From contig SFET01000052.1 of NCBI GenBank assembly GCA_004557125.1, forward strand, positions 1 to 17,568: a DNA stretch of 17,568 nucleotides, given 5' to 3'. The position numbers and the translations under genes are program-made. Below the pieces are notes generated by a model that saw nothing but the letters and a program-made list of their open reading frames with translations, had not been told where the DNA came from and ran no database searches. The DNA is from Clostridiales bacterium (lineage in GTDB: Bacteria > Bacillota > Clostridia > Christensenellales > Aristaeellaceae). The number at the start of each line of letters is the position of its first letter. Position 1 is the first letter of the stretch. Of this stretch, positions 6,522 through 14,563 are shown one piece after another.

Positions 6522-9500
6522 ATGCGCATATCCGATCTGAGGAGCCTGTACGAAACTCTGCCCCAGCCCGACCACCGCTACCGCAGCCTGCCCTTCTGGG
6601 CCTGGAACGAGAAGCTCGATCCCGATGAGCTGCGCCGCCAGATGCGGGATATGAAGGACAAGGGCATCGGCGGCGCCTTCGCCCACTCCCGCGACGGCCT
6701 GGAGACGCCCTATCTGTCGGACGAATGGATGCACGACATCGCCGTGATGGCGGAGACCGGCGCACAGCTCGGCCTGGAGGCCTGGATCTACGACGAGGAC
6801 AAGTGGCCCAGCGGCAGCGCCGGCGGCAAGGTGTCCGCCCTGAACCCCGAAGCCTTCACCGCCAAGGCGCTGACGCTGGAGGTCGCGGCGGCGGAGGCGG
6901 AGATCGATGAAGCGGGCGTTGTACTGCTCTGCCGGGCGAGGATCGACGGCGCGCGCGTGCTGGAGCTGGGCGAGGGGGATGTGCAGATCGTGCTGCGCAT
7001 GGAAAAGAGTGGCAGCAGCGACTGGTACAACGGCCTTGCGCCCTCGGACAACCTCAATGTCGACGCGGTGCGCGCCTTCATCGAGCTGACCCACGAGAAG
7101 TACAAGGCGCTCTTTGACGGCAAGCTCTCCGAGCATGTGGAGGGCTTCTTCACCGACGAGCCCAACTTCTGCGACTTCTTCAGTTCCTTCACACCGGGCC
7201 GTCCCTGGCTGCCCTGGACGGGGGACTTTGCGCAGGCCTTTGCGCGTCTGCGGGGCTACGATCCCGTGCCCCGGCTGCCGCTGCTGTTCTTCGAGGGCGA
7301 GGGCTGCGAGAAGATCCGCCACGACTACTGGCGGACGCTGATGGAGCTGTTCTCCGAGCGCTACATGAAGCAGATCTTCGACTGGTGCGAGGACAACGGC
7401 GTGCGCACCACGGGCCACGTGCTCTACGAGAACGACATGGGCTACAGCGTGCGCGTCTGCGGCGCGGCGATGCCCCAGTACCGCTTTTTGCACATGCCGG
7501 GCGTGGACATCCTGGGCGACCAGACCCGGGAATGGCTCACGGTGCGCCAGTGCAGCTCGGTGGCCCACCAGTACGGACGCGACGAGACCATTGCCGAGGT
7601 CTACGGCTGCACCGGCTGGGAGTTCGACTTCGAGGGCCAGAAGCGCCTGGGCGACTGGCTGCTGGTGAACGGTATCACCCGCCGCTGCCAGCACATGATG
7701 CAGTACAGCATCGCCGGCTGCCGCAAGCGCGACTATCCGCCGGTGTTCAACTACCAGAACAGCTGGTGGGAGTATGACGGCCTGATGGAGGACTACTTCG
7801 CCCGCATGGCCGCCTGCGCCACGACCGGCGAGGCCGCGCGCGACCTGCTGGTGATCCACCCGATCTCCTCGCTGTGGTGCAAGACCAGCTCCCATCCCGA
7901 CGAGGATCTGGGCCGCGTGGAGATGAACATGGGCTGGACGGACGGGCACATCGTGGCCGGGAACATCGAGGGCGACAAGTGCAACCGCCTCGCCGAGGCG
8001 CTGCTGCGGGCCCACAGGGACTTCGACTTCGGCGACGAGACGATCCTTGCCGAGCGCGCTGCCGTCGAAGGCGATGTGCTCACCGTGGGCGAGGGCCGCT
8101 ACCGGGCGGTGGTGGTGCCTCAGGTGCGGTCGCTGTTTGCAAGCACCGTGGAGCTGCTGAACCGCTATCTGGACGCGGGCGGCAAAGTGATCTGGCTGGG
8201 CGCTGCGCCGGAGCTGGTCGAGGGCGCGCCGGACGGGCGCATCGCGGCGCTGTACCATCGCGACGGCGTGCGCCACGTGGAGGGCGAGAGTGGGCTGCTG
8301 CATGCGCTCAACCACCTGCTGCCCAATGAAGTGCGCATCGAGCGCAAAACCGGCGGCGAGGACGATCAGATTCTGACCATGCTGCGCCGCTGCGGTGAGG
8401 ACTGCCTGCTGATCACCGTGAACAGCGACCGCACGAATCGCCGGGAGGTGCGCATCACGCTGCCGGTGCAGGGCCGCGTGGTCGCCTACGACGCGTGGAC
8501 GGATGAAAAGCGCGCGCTGCCCTGCCGCACGGACAATCGCGGCACGGCCTTCATCGACGCGCTGGAGCCCGCCGGGAGCCGCGTGTACTTCGTGGAGCAC
8601 GACGAGGCGCCCCACAGCGACGAACTGCGCTTCTCCTACGAGCATCCCCACCGCACGGAGCGGGTGTTTGCGGCGCTGGGGCCGGTGGCGGAGTTCGAGC
8701 GCACCGCGCCCAACGCCCTGCCGCTGGACATCTGCCGCTGCACGCTCTGCGGCGAGGTCATCGCCGAAAACATGGAGGTTTGGCAGGCGCAGCGCATTCT
8801 GCGTAAGAGGCTGGGTCTGCGGCAGATCTACGCCAACGGCATCCCCCAGCGCTACACCTGGGAGAAAAACGACACCGCCGTACCCTTCGAAATGTGCTTC
8901 GACTTCGAGGTCGCGGACGTGCCCCAGGGCCGGGTGCAGCTTGCTGTGGAGAAGAGCGCGGGCCTGCAGGTGCGGCTCAATGGCGTTGACTGCGCGCCCA
9001 CCGGCGAATGGTTCCTCGACCGCAGCATCGATTGCTTCGCGCTGGAGGGCCTGAATCCGGGCGTGAATACGGTGAGCGTCTCCGGCCTGTACACCGACAA
9101 GCGGGAGCTGGAGGAGGTCTACATCATCGGCGACTTTGCGGTGGACAACGCGCGACGCATCGTGCGCGAACCGGAGCAGCTGCACTTCGGCGACTGGTGC
9201 TTCCAGGGCTATCCCCACTACTCCGGCGGCATGACCTACCGCTTCCATCTGCCCGATCCGCCCGCGAACCGCAGGATCGTGCTGAAGCTGGGGGAATATG
9301 CCGGCATGCTTGCGGAGCTGCGGGTCAACGGCGCGCGCGCGGACGTGCTGTTCGGCGCATGCCGCCGGGAGAGCGACATTACGCCGCTGCTGCGTCCCAC
9401 GGACAACCTGCTGGAGATTTGCGTGGTCGGATCACCCCGGAACCTGCTGGGCCCCTTCCACCGGGCCTACGACGGATGCAGCCGCATCAGCTGGGAGGAC

Positions 9501-9590
9501 TTCCGCACCGAGGGCCGCTGGCACTGCGATGGCTATACATTGAAGCCCTACGGCCTGATGGGCCAGATCACCCTGAAGGAGGAAGATTGA
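6522..9590 (+). CDS. Large GH106-like glycoside hydrolase family protein
   Basis: This 1022-residue protein resembles the alpha-L-rhamnosidase-like (GH106/PF17132-type) hydrolases, with an N-terminal (beta/alpha)8-type catalytic region and C-terminal beta-sandwich domains. It opens P-F-W-A-W-N-E-K-L-D-P-D-E-L-R-R-Q (24-40), followed by G-I-G-G-A-F-A-H-S-R, L-E-A-W-I-Y-D-E-D and K-W-P-S-G. Candidate catalytic acids are E213 in G-F-F-T-D-E-P and E359 in I-A-E-V-Y-G-C-T-G-W; this assignment is inferred. The C-terminal third (V-R-L-N-G-V and L-R-V-N-G-A segments) looks like galactose-binding-type jelly rolls. The start is uncertain: in-frame ATGs lie at 6423, 6501 and 6507, none with a good ribosome binding site. 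6522 is chosen because family members begin close to the F-W-x-W-N motif. No signal peptide, so the substrate is probably an imported oligosaccharide or glycoside. Confidence 0.75.
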   Translation: MRISDLRSLYETLPQPDHRYRSLPFWAWNEKLDPDELRRQMRDMKDKGIGGAFAHSRDGLETPYLSDEWMHDIAVMAETGAQLGLEAWIYDEDKWPSGSAGGKVSALNPEAFTAKALTLEVAAAEAEIDEAGVVLLCRARIDGARVLELGEGDVQIVLRMEKSGSSDWYNGLAPSDNLNVDAVRAFIELTHEKYKALFDGKLSEHVEGFFTDEPNFCDFFSSFTPGRPWLPWTGDFAQAFARLRGYDPVPRLPLLFFEGEGCEKIRHDYWRTLMELFSERYMKQIFDWCEDNGVRTTGHVLYENDMGYSVRVCGAAMPQYRFLHMPGVDILGDQTREWLTVRQCSSVAHQYGRDETIAEVYGCTGWEFDFEGQKRLGDWLLVNGITRRCQHMMQYSIAGCRKRDYPPVFNYQNSWWEYDGLMEDYFARMAACATTGEAARDLLVIHPISSLWCKTSSHPDEDLGRVEMNMGWTDGHIVAGNIEGDKCNRLAEALLRAHRDFDFGDETILAERAAVEGDVLTVGEGRYRAVVVPQVRSLFASTVELLNRYLDAGGKVIWLGAAPELVEGAPDGRIAALYHRDGVRHVEGESGLLHALNHLLPNEVRIERKTGGEDDQILTMLRRCGEDCLLITVNSDRTNRREVRITLPVQGRVVAYDAWTDEKRALPCRTDNRGTAFIDALEPAGSRVYFVEHDEAPHSDELRFSYEHPHRTERVFAALGPVAEFERTAPNALPLDICRCTLCGEVIAENMEVWQAQRILRKRLGLRQIYANGIPQRYTWEKNDTAVPFEMCFDFEVADVPQGRVQLAVEKSAGLQVRLNGVDCAPTGEWFLDRSIDCFALEGLNPGVNTVSVSGLYTDKRELEEVYIIGDFAVDNARRIVREPEQLHFGDWCFQGYPHYSGGMTYRFHLPDPPANRRIVLKLGEYAGMLAELRVNGARADVLFGACRRESDITPLLRPTDNLLEICVVGSPRNLLGPFHRAYDGCSRISWEDFRTEGRWHCDGYTLKPYGLMGQITLKEED

Positions 9591-10094
9591 ATGTCGATGC
9601 AGCATTTGACGAAGAAGTGCCCCTACTGCGGCAGGATCTACGAGCAGCGCTCCTACGGCAGCGTGGGCCGCAAGCCTGCGCCCGAGGATGCGTGGGTCTA
9701 TGGTTCGCCGATGAAGCTCTGCGGCAACTGCAAGCGCATCTTCATCGATATGGACGTGAAGGAGCTGGCAATCACCGAGCTGCGCAAGTCCGACACGGCG
9801 AAGATCACCGCTAACACGAAGATGCTGCTGCCGATGGGTGCGGTTGTGGCGGTGCTGCTGTATCTGCTGGGTCAGCCGACCTTCGCGATTGTAGCGGCGG
9901 CCGTCGCGGTGGTCTATCTGGCGATGGATCTGGGCATGTATCCCATGCGCATGGGCAAGCTGCGGAAGGAGCGGGAGGCTTCAGAGAAGCGCCTCTCCGA
10001 CCCCGATTACGCCCGGGCGCTGAAGAAGGCCGGCATCGATGTGCCGGAGAAATATTTGAAGAGCGAATCCAATGGAAAGGATGAGGAGAAATGA
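9591..10094 (+). CDS. Zinc-ribbon protein with two membrane helices
   Basis: This 167-residue protein begins with two Cys pairs, C-P-Y-C (10-13) and C-G-N-C (44-47), forming a probable zinc ribbon with a 30-residue insertion. Two adjacent hydrophobic segments follow (about 78-94 and 97-113), and a charged C-terminal tail (K-E-R-E-A-S-E-K-R) that is likely cytoplasmic. The ATG comes directly after the stop of the hydrolase gene, and GGAGG overlaps the end of that gene. The stop overlaps the next start as ATGA. These tight junctions place it firmly in the operon. I do not recognise a functional family. Confidence 0.7.
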   Translation: MSMQHLTKKCPYCGRIYEQRSYGSVGRKPAPEDAWVYGSPMKLCGNCKRIFIDMDVKELAITELRKSDTAKITANTKMLLPMGAVVAVLLYLLGQPTFAIVAAAVAVVYLAMDLGMYPMRMGKLRKEREASEKRLSDPDYARALKKAGIDVPEKYLKSESNGKDEEK

Positions 10095-10528
10095 TTTTTG
10101 ATACGCTGAACCGCCTGGGCCAGTACAGGGGCATCTGCCCTGGCCTGGACAAGCTGATCGACTTCACGCTGTCCCACGAGCTGAACGCGCTTCCGGCGGG
10201 TCGCAACGAGATCGACGGCGACAACGCCTGGATGAACGCAAACGTTGCGCCGCTGGTTCCGGAGACCGACCTCTACGAGCGCCACCTGGAGCACCTTGAC
10301 CTGCAGATTCCGCTGGATGCGGGCGAGATCATCACCGTGAAGCCGGTGGAGGAGCTGGAGTGGGACTTCGAGGGCGAGACCGGCTTCACCCACGGCCCCG
10401 CAGGCACGCCCCTTCACATGGTTCCCGGCACCTTCGCGGTGTTCTTCCCCGGCGACGCCCACAACTGCGGCATCAGCGAGGCTGGACAGACCTCCTGCCG
10501 CAAGCTGGTGGGCAAGGCGAAGTTTTAA
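10091..10528 (+). CDS. YhcH/YjgK/YiaL (NanQ-like) family cupin protein
   Basis: This 145-residue protein has the normal size for the YhcH/YiaL family, whose E. coli member NanQ (YhcH) speeds anomer conversion of N-acetylneuraminate. Recognised stretches are the Y-E-R-H-L-E-H-L-D-L-Q segment (62-72), corresponding to the family's E-x-H-x-x-x-x-D metal-site motif (E63, H65, D70), and F-F-P-G-D-A-H-N-C-G (118-127), supplying H124. The ATG overlaps the previous stop (ATGA) and AGGAGA lies just upstream, so it is translationally coupled. With the DapA-family aldolase and TRAP genes this supports a sugar-acid pathway, possibly sialic-acid-like. Whether the substrate is really sialic acid is not shown. 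Confidence 0.88.
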   Translation: MIFDTLNRLGQYRGICPGLDKLIDFTLSHELNALPAGRNEIDGDNAWMNANVAPLVPETDLYERHLEHLDLQIPLDAGEIITVKPVEELEWDFEGETGFTHGPAGTPLHMVPGTFAVFFPGDAHNCGISEAGQTSCRKLVGKAKF

Positions 10529-10609
10529 GCGGCGCATCCGCCGGATGATTTGCGCCTGAGATGCCCGCTGCTGCAGGGACACTTTCATTGCAGCTCTTTT
10601 GCGCACAGA

Positions 10610-10643
10610 AACCCCGCGCTCACAACGGAGTGCGGGGTTCTTT
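10610..10643. terminator. Bidirectional terminator between convergent operons
   Basis: AACCCCGCGCTC (10610-10621) pairs with GAGTGCGGGGTT (10628-10639) over 12 bp with one G-U pair and a 6-nt loop. CTTT follows on the plus strand. It lies between the yhcH-like stop (10528) and the stop of the minus-strand lipoprotein gene (10662), exactly where a shared terminator is expected. Confidence 0.75.
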
Positions 10644-10661
10644 GCTGCCCTCGGGATCGGA

Positions 10662-11570
10662 TCACAGCTCGTAGCGGGTCAGCCAGTCGGAGAACTCCAG
10701 ATAGACCGCGTAGAAGCGGTTGTAGAGCTCGTCATTGTTTTCGAGGGTATACTTGTCCGCGACCTCGTCGTAGGTGTAGCTGCCGGCGCTCAGCTCGGCG
10801 CGGGCGTACTGCTCCACCTCCTGCGCGCCTGCGATGATGTCCGTAAGTTCCGTCAGTCCCGTGGCGCTGACGGCCTCCACGCGGCGGATCAGGCCCGGGA
10901 AGTAGTCCGGCGACGTCTCCGCAGCGTAGCCGTAGGCGCTCTCGTCCGCCAGGATGTTCTCCACATCGCCGGGATAGAGGTAGTAGCTGATCTCCGCGCC
11001 GCTCTCATCGGTGTAGCTGCCCATGTACTCCGTCCACTGGCAGATGAACATCAGGTAATCGAACATGGCGTTCACATCGGCGATCACGCCGTCCTCGGCC
11101 AGGGACTGGTACAGCGCGTACTCCTGGGAGACGCTGCTCAGATCCACGGCAACGTAGCTCGCGTCGTCGATGTAGTAGTTGTAGCTGTAACCGTAGTCGT
11201 CCACCCTGTCCTGCACCCGCAGCGTGCCGGTGACCTGCACCGGGCGGTCGGTGAAGTCAAACTTGCTGCCGCTGGGGGCGTACACCGCCATGGTGTTGGC
11301 CAGCTGGGTGGTGTTGGGCACGCAGAAGGGGCAGCTCTGATACGGCAGGTTCATCAGGTAGATGTACGTCCCGTCCAGCGGCGACAGCGTGGCCATGTAG
11401 CCGGTGATGGTCACGCGCTTGCCATCCAGGGACTTGAGGATATCCAGGCTGGCGGAGTCCGCGAAGCTGAGCTTCGTCGCCGCCGCGGAGGAGACCTTCG
11501 TGCCGCCGCAGCCGGTGGCCAGCAGGGCGATGCAGATCAGCAGCGCGATCAGTGCCGCGAATTTCTTCAT
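10662..11570 (-). CDS. Lipoprotein of a metal-linked ABC gene set, C-P-F-C motif
   Basis: This 302-residue protein starts MKKFAALIALLICIALLATGCGG, a lipoprotein signal with the lipidated Cys at about residue 21. Start choice is supported by AAGGAAG upstream of ATG 11570. Residues about 48-125 (G-K-R-V-T-I-T-G-Y-M ... P-Y-Q-S-C-P-F-C-V-P-N-T-T-Q ... V-Q-V-T-G-T-L-R-V) look like an OB-fold-type domain resembling DUF3299-like proteins, with the C-x-x-C possibly binding metal. The C-terminal half is acidic and aromatic, without a recognised domain. It is last in a minus-strand run with a permease and ATPase. By memory, DUF3299-type lipoproteins occur with FtsX-like permeases in zinc-regulated (Zrg-like) operons; this is a resemblance, not proof. 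Confidence 0.7.
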   Translation of the reverse strand: MKKFAALIALLICIALLATGCGGTKVSSAAATKLSFADSASLDILKSLDGKRVTITGYMATLSPLDGTYIYLMNLPYQSCPFCVPNTTQLANTMAVYAPSGSKFDFTDRPVQVTGTLRVQDRVDDYGYSYNYYIDDASYVAVDLSSVSQEYALYQSLAEDGVIADVNAMFDYLMFICQWTEYMGSYTDESGAEISYYLYPGDVENILADESAYGYAAETSPDYFPGLIRRVEAVSATGLTELTDIIAGAQEVEQYARAELSAGSYTYDEVADKYTLENNDELYNRFYAVYLEFSDWLTRYEL

Positions 11571-11584
11571 AGTATCTTCCTTTC

Positions 11585-12746
11585 TCAACGATCGACGCCG
11601 TCCCGGCGGGACATGCGCAGGGTCATGATGGAGGTGGGCAGGATGCTGACGGCGAACACCAGCAGCAGCACGGCCCACTCCGCAGGATAGATCTTCGCTG
11701 CGTTGAGCACGATGCCCATGCCGGCCACGAAGCTGCGGATGCCCAGCAGACAAGCATGGGCCGCCAGCAGGGACAGCGCCAGCGCCAGCGCGCCCGTCAG
11801 TGCGTTCTCGATCAGGTACAGCAGGTTGATCTTCCCCATGGAGACGCCGATCAATCGCATCAGCGAAATCTCACTGCGGGAATCGTAGGCGCTGAGCAGG
11901 GCGATCAACGTGATGACGAACACGTTCATGATGAGAATCACCGCACAGAGGATGTAGACGATCCTGCGGCTCATGTCCACGTTCTCCAGCACCTCGCGCA
12001 GCACGGTATTGGGGTTGATGACCAGGTAATCGGAGTTGTCGGAGTAGGCGGCGGTCAGCGTAGAGTAGTCCGCGATGCTCTTCGAGCGCACCAGCACCGC
12101 GCACACGGTCTTATCTTCGTCATGCTCCCCGCTCTCCTCGTGCTCATCCTCGTGGTCGTGGAGCGCCCAGATGGTCTCGCAGGGCGTGAACACGGCGTTG
12201 TCGTAGGCGGTGTGGGTGCGGGAGAGGATGCCGGTGACGGTCAGCGGGGATTCGGCGTGGTCGCTGCCGCTGCCGCTGAGGCCGTGGGAGGTGATCAGGG
12301 AAGAACCCACGTGCAGGTTGTACTTCTTGGCAACGTCATAGCCCACGACGGCCTCGCAGACATTGGCGAACATCTCGCCGGAGGACAGGGACTTGCCCTC
12401 CAGCAGCGCGGGGGTGGTGCCCACGATGGGCGCATCGTTGTAGCTGTCGCCCATGCTGAAGGGCACGACGGCGCTGGCAAGGCCGCTGTTCTGTATCTCC
12501 TCCACCAGCGCGTAGGGAATCGTGCCCAGGGGCTTGTCGGTGAAGAACATGGTGTTCATGGCCAGCTGGGTGGAGCTGCCGGAGGGGCCGATGATGATGT
12601 CGAAGCTGGAGGCCGTCCGGATGATGCCCTCGGAGATCTGGGTGGAGATGTTGTAGGCCAGCAGCGCGACGCAGGCGGTAACGACGATGGAGAGGCAGGT
12701 CATCATCAGCTTGGTGCGGCGCACCGCCATGTGGCGAAGGGCGAAC

Positions 12747-12754
<8 letters not shown>
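11585..12754 (-). CDS. MacB/FtsX-like ABC permease with His/Asp/Glu-rich loop
   Basis: This 389-residue protein has the MacB/FtsX topology. One N-terminal membrane helix (about 17-36) is followed by a large extracytoplasmic domain, then three C-terminal helices (about 266-289, 314-336 and 352-373). The motif S-E-I-S-L-M-R-L-I-G-V-S lies in the cytoplasmic loop. Within the extracytoplasmic domain, H-D-H-E-D-E-H-E-E-S-G-E-H-D-E-D (199-214; bases 12113-12160) is a strong candidate metal-binding loop with four His. The ATG at 12754 is preferred because GGGAGG lies just upstream and it overlaps the ATPase stop by 8 bases; a longer open frame reaching 12796 lacks these signals. The partner ATPase is the next gene upstream. 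Confidence 0.85.
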
Positions 12755-13406
<652 letters not shown>

Positions 13407-13521
13407 AAAGGGATGCCTCCGAATTCTCGTTCAATATGCAATTGCAGGATGCGTCAAGCGACCCCGGGCAAATCGTCCCGGAGCACAGCGGACCCTGTGG
13501 TGTGAAAATGGAGATCGGAGG

Positions 13522-13797
13522 TCAATCGTTCAACTGAACGCAGAAGGAGACGAGGGTGTGGGCAGGGCGCTTCCACAGATCGCACAGCGCGCGCTGCGCA
13601 AGGCGGCAGGCGCCGAAGGCCGCGGCGCAGGCCGCAACCAGCGACAGCGGAAGAAACTGCCGGCGCAGCTCGGCGAAGCGGCAGAGAATGCAGCAGGGGT
13701 CGTCGCAGGCATGGCTGTCCCGGACGCAGGCGCTCAGCGCCAGCGCCAGCAGCAGCGCAAGCACCAGCAGGCGCAGGCCACGGCGGTTTCCCTTCAT
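13522..13797 (-). CDS. Small Cys-rich membrane or exported protein, unknown function
   Basis: The 91-residue protein starts M-K-G-N-R-R-G-L-R-L-L and has a hydrophobic Leu/Ala segment (8-22) ending L-S-A-C, which could be a lipobox. A Cys cluster follows: A-C-D-D-P-C-C-I-L-C (31-40), after an S-H-A. A second hydrophobic segment (about 50-64) and the tail H-T-L-V-S-F-C-V-Q-L-N-D complete it. GGGAGG upstream of ATG 13797 supports the start. I recall small proteins of this layout (H/C-rich motif, membrane segment, V-x-L-N-terminal tail) near zinc-type transport genes in Clostridia, but cannot name a family. It is first in the run with the ABC genes and may serve the same metal. Confidence 0.55.
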   Translation of the reverse strand: MKGNRRGLRLLVLALLLALALSACVRDSHACDDPCCILCRFAELRRQFLPLSLVAACAAAFGACRLAQRALCDLWKRPAHTLVSFCVQLND

Positions 13798-13853
13798 GTT
13801 TGTTTCATCCTCCCGCAAAGCCAAGGTTCGAAGGAGCTTTTTGCTCCGCCTGT

Positions 13854-13862
13854 ATCATAGCA
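13854..13862 (-). promoter_or_regulatory. Extended -10 element for the metal-linked ABC run
   Basis: On the minus strand TGC followed by TATGAT (13859-13854) gives an extended -10 box. The -35 region is weak (ACCGGA at 17 bases). The predicted leader contains a 5-bp hairpin, GGAGC/GCTCC (13833-13847). I see no obvious Zur- or Fur-type palindrome near it. Confidence 0.4.
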
Positions 13863-13947
13863 CGGCCGCACAAAGCTCCGGTGAACAAAGCATAAATTTT
13901 TACGTTCATTTTTGTGACCTGTGCGGTGCTTTCCGCCAAAATACCGG

Positions 13948-13976
13948 TTTACAAGGCATGGAAACTATGCTATAAT
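13948..13976 (+). promoter_or_regulatory. Promoter of the cobalamin-riboswitch operon
   Basis: TTTACA (13948-13953), 17 bases and TATAAT (13971-13976) preceded by TGC form a near-consensus extended -10 promoter. Transcription should start near 13983, about 55 bases before the riboswitch core. A 7-bp stem, GAATCCG/CGGATTC (13987-13993, 14006-14012), lies in this 5' leader. Confidence 0.75.
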
Positions 13977-14037
13977 CCATTTGTATGAATCCGCATATAT
14001 GAGAACGGATTCTACATGGATTACAATTTCACATATG

Positions 14038-14211
14038 TTTTTTCAGTGCCCGCAGGGTGAAGATCCGCGGGGTAATAGGGAATCAGGTGCAAGTCCTGAA
14101 CGATCCGGTCACTGTGAACGGGGAGACCGGCCGCAATTATCCATTGTGCCTCGGCACGAGAAGGAGCGGCCAGCGTCGGCGATCCGCAAGTCAGGAAACC
14201 TGCTGAAAAAA
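14038..14211 (+). promoter_or_regulatory. Cobalamin riboswitch
   Basis: The stretch has the conserved blocks of the cobalamin riboswitch: AATAGGGAATCAGGTGCAAG (14074-14093), a C-C-G-G-T-C-A-C-T-G-T-G-A block (14105-14117), and the B12 box AAGTCAGGAAACCTGC (14188-14203). The closing helix P1 is visible as TTTTTTCAG (14038-14046) pairing perfectly with CTGAAAAAA (14203-14211). These aptamers bind adenosyl- or other cobalamins and usually switch off vitamin B12 synthesis or uptake genes when B12 is plentiful. The downstream terminator at 14281-14318 suggests transcriptional control of the cobaltochelatase gene. The exact ligand form cannot be told. Long open frames across this area are not genes. 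Confidence 0.93.
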
Positions 14212-14280
14212 TCGGCGCATAGCTTCCGAAGAAAGCGGTTGGCCTGCCTGGGTCGGTTTCGTTCCACAGTTGCGATTGCA

Positions 14281-14318
14281 GCGCCCGCTTTTCGGAAGAA
14301 AGGCGGGCGCTTTTATTT
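14281..14318 (+). terminator. Intrinsic terminator, expression platform of the riboswitch
   Basis: GCGCCCGC (14281-14288) pairs with GCGGGCGC (14303-14310), extended by partial CTTT/AAAG pairing in the upper stem, followed by TTTTATTT (14311-14318). It lies 70 bases after the aptamer and well before cbiK, so ligand-bound aptamer would be expected to favour this hairpin and stop transcription. Confidence 0.85.
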
Positions 14319-14449
14319 ATGGATTGTCGACGTGCTGCCCTGCGGGGCCCGCCGACCCGGCCAAGCCTGCGGCTTGCCTAATCCTGTGCATGGATTGTCG
14401 ACGTGCTGCCCTGCAGGGCCCGCCGACCCGGCCAAGCCTGCGGCTTGCC
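14319..14449 (+). repeat. Tandem 60-bp direct repeat between terminator and cbiK
   Basis: Two 60-bp units, 14319-14378 and 14390-14449, differ at one base (14344 G, 14415 A) and are separated by 11 bp. Each contains a perfect hairpin CAAGCC-TGC-GGCTTG and a second inverted segment that is fully palindromic only in unit 2 (CCCTGCAGGG). No T-run follows and no credible gene is encoded. The remaining spacer, 14450-14563, contains only the cbiK ribosome binding site and nothing else recognised. Confidence 0.85.
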
Positions 14450-14563
14450 GAACCATTGTGGCCCGCCATCCTGATCTGACTATGCCGCCGGAGCACTGGC
14501 CGACGGACGGAGCTCCCGCGCATAAGTATCGGGCGCACTGCCCAAGGAAAGGAACGATTCCAA

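Noticed and set aside
6390..9248. 952-codon minus-strand open frame
   Set aside because: It is the antisense shadow of the GC-rich hydrolase gene, full of A/V/H/Q low-complexity sequence, with no ribosome binding site or recognisable motif.
14319..14449. Possible CRISPR array
   Set aside because: Only two 60-bp units with an 11-bp spacer; units are too long, the spacer too short and no cas genes are present.
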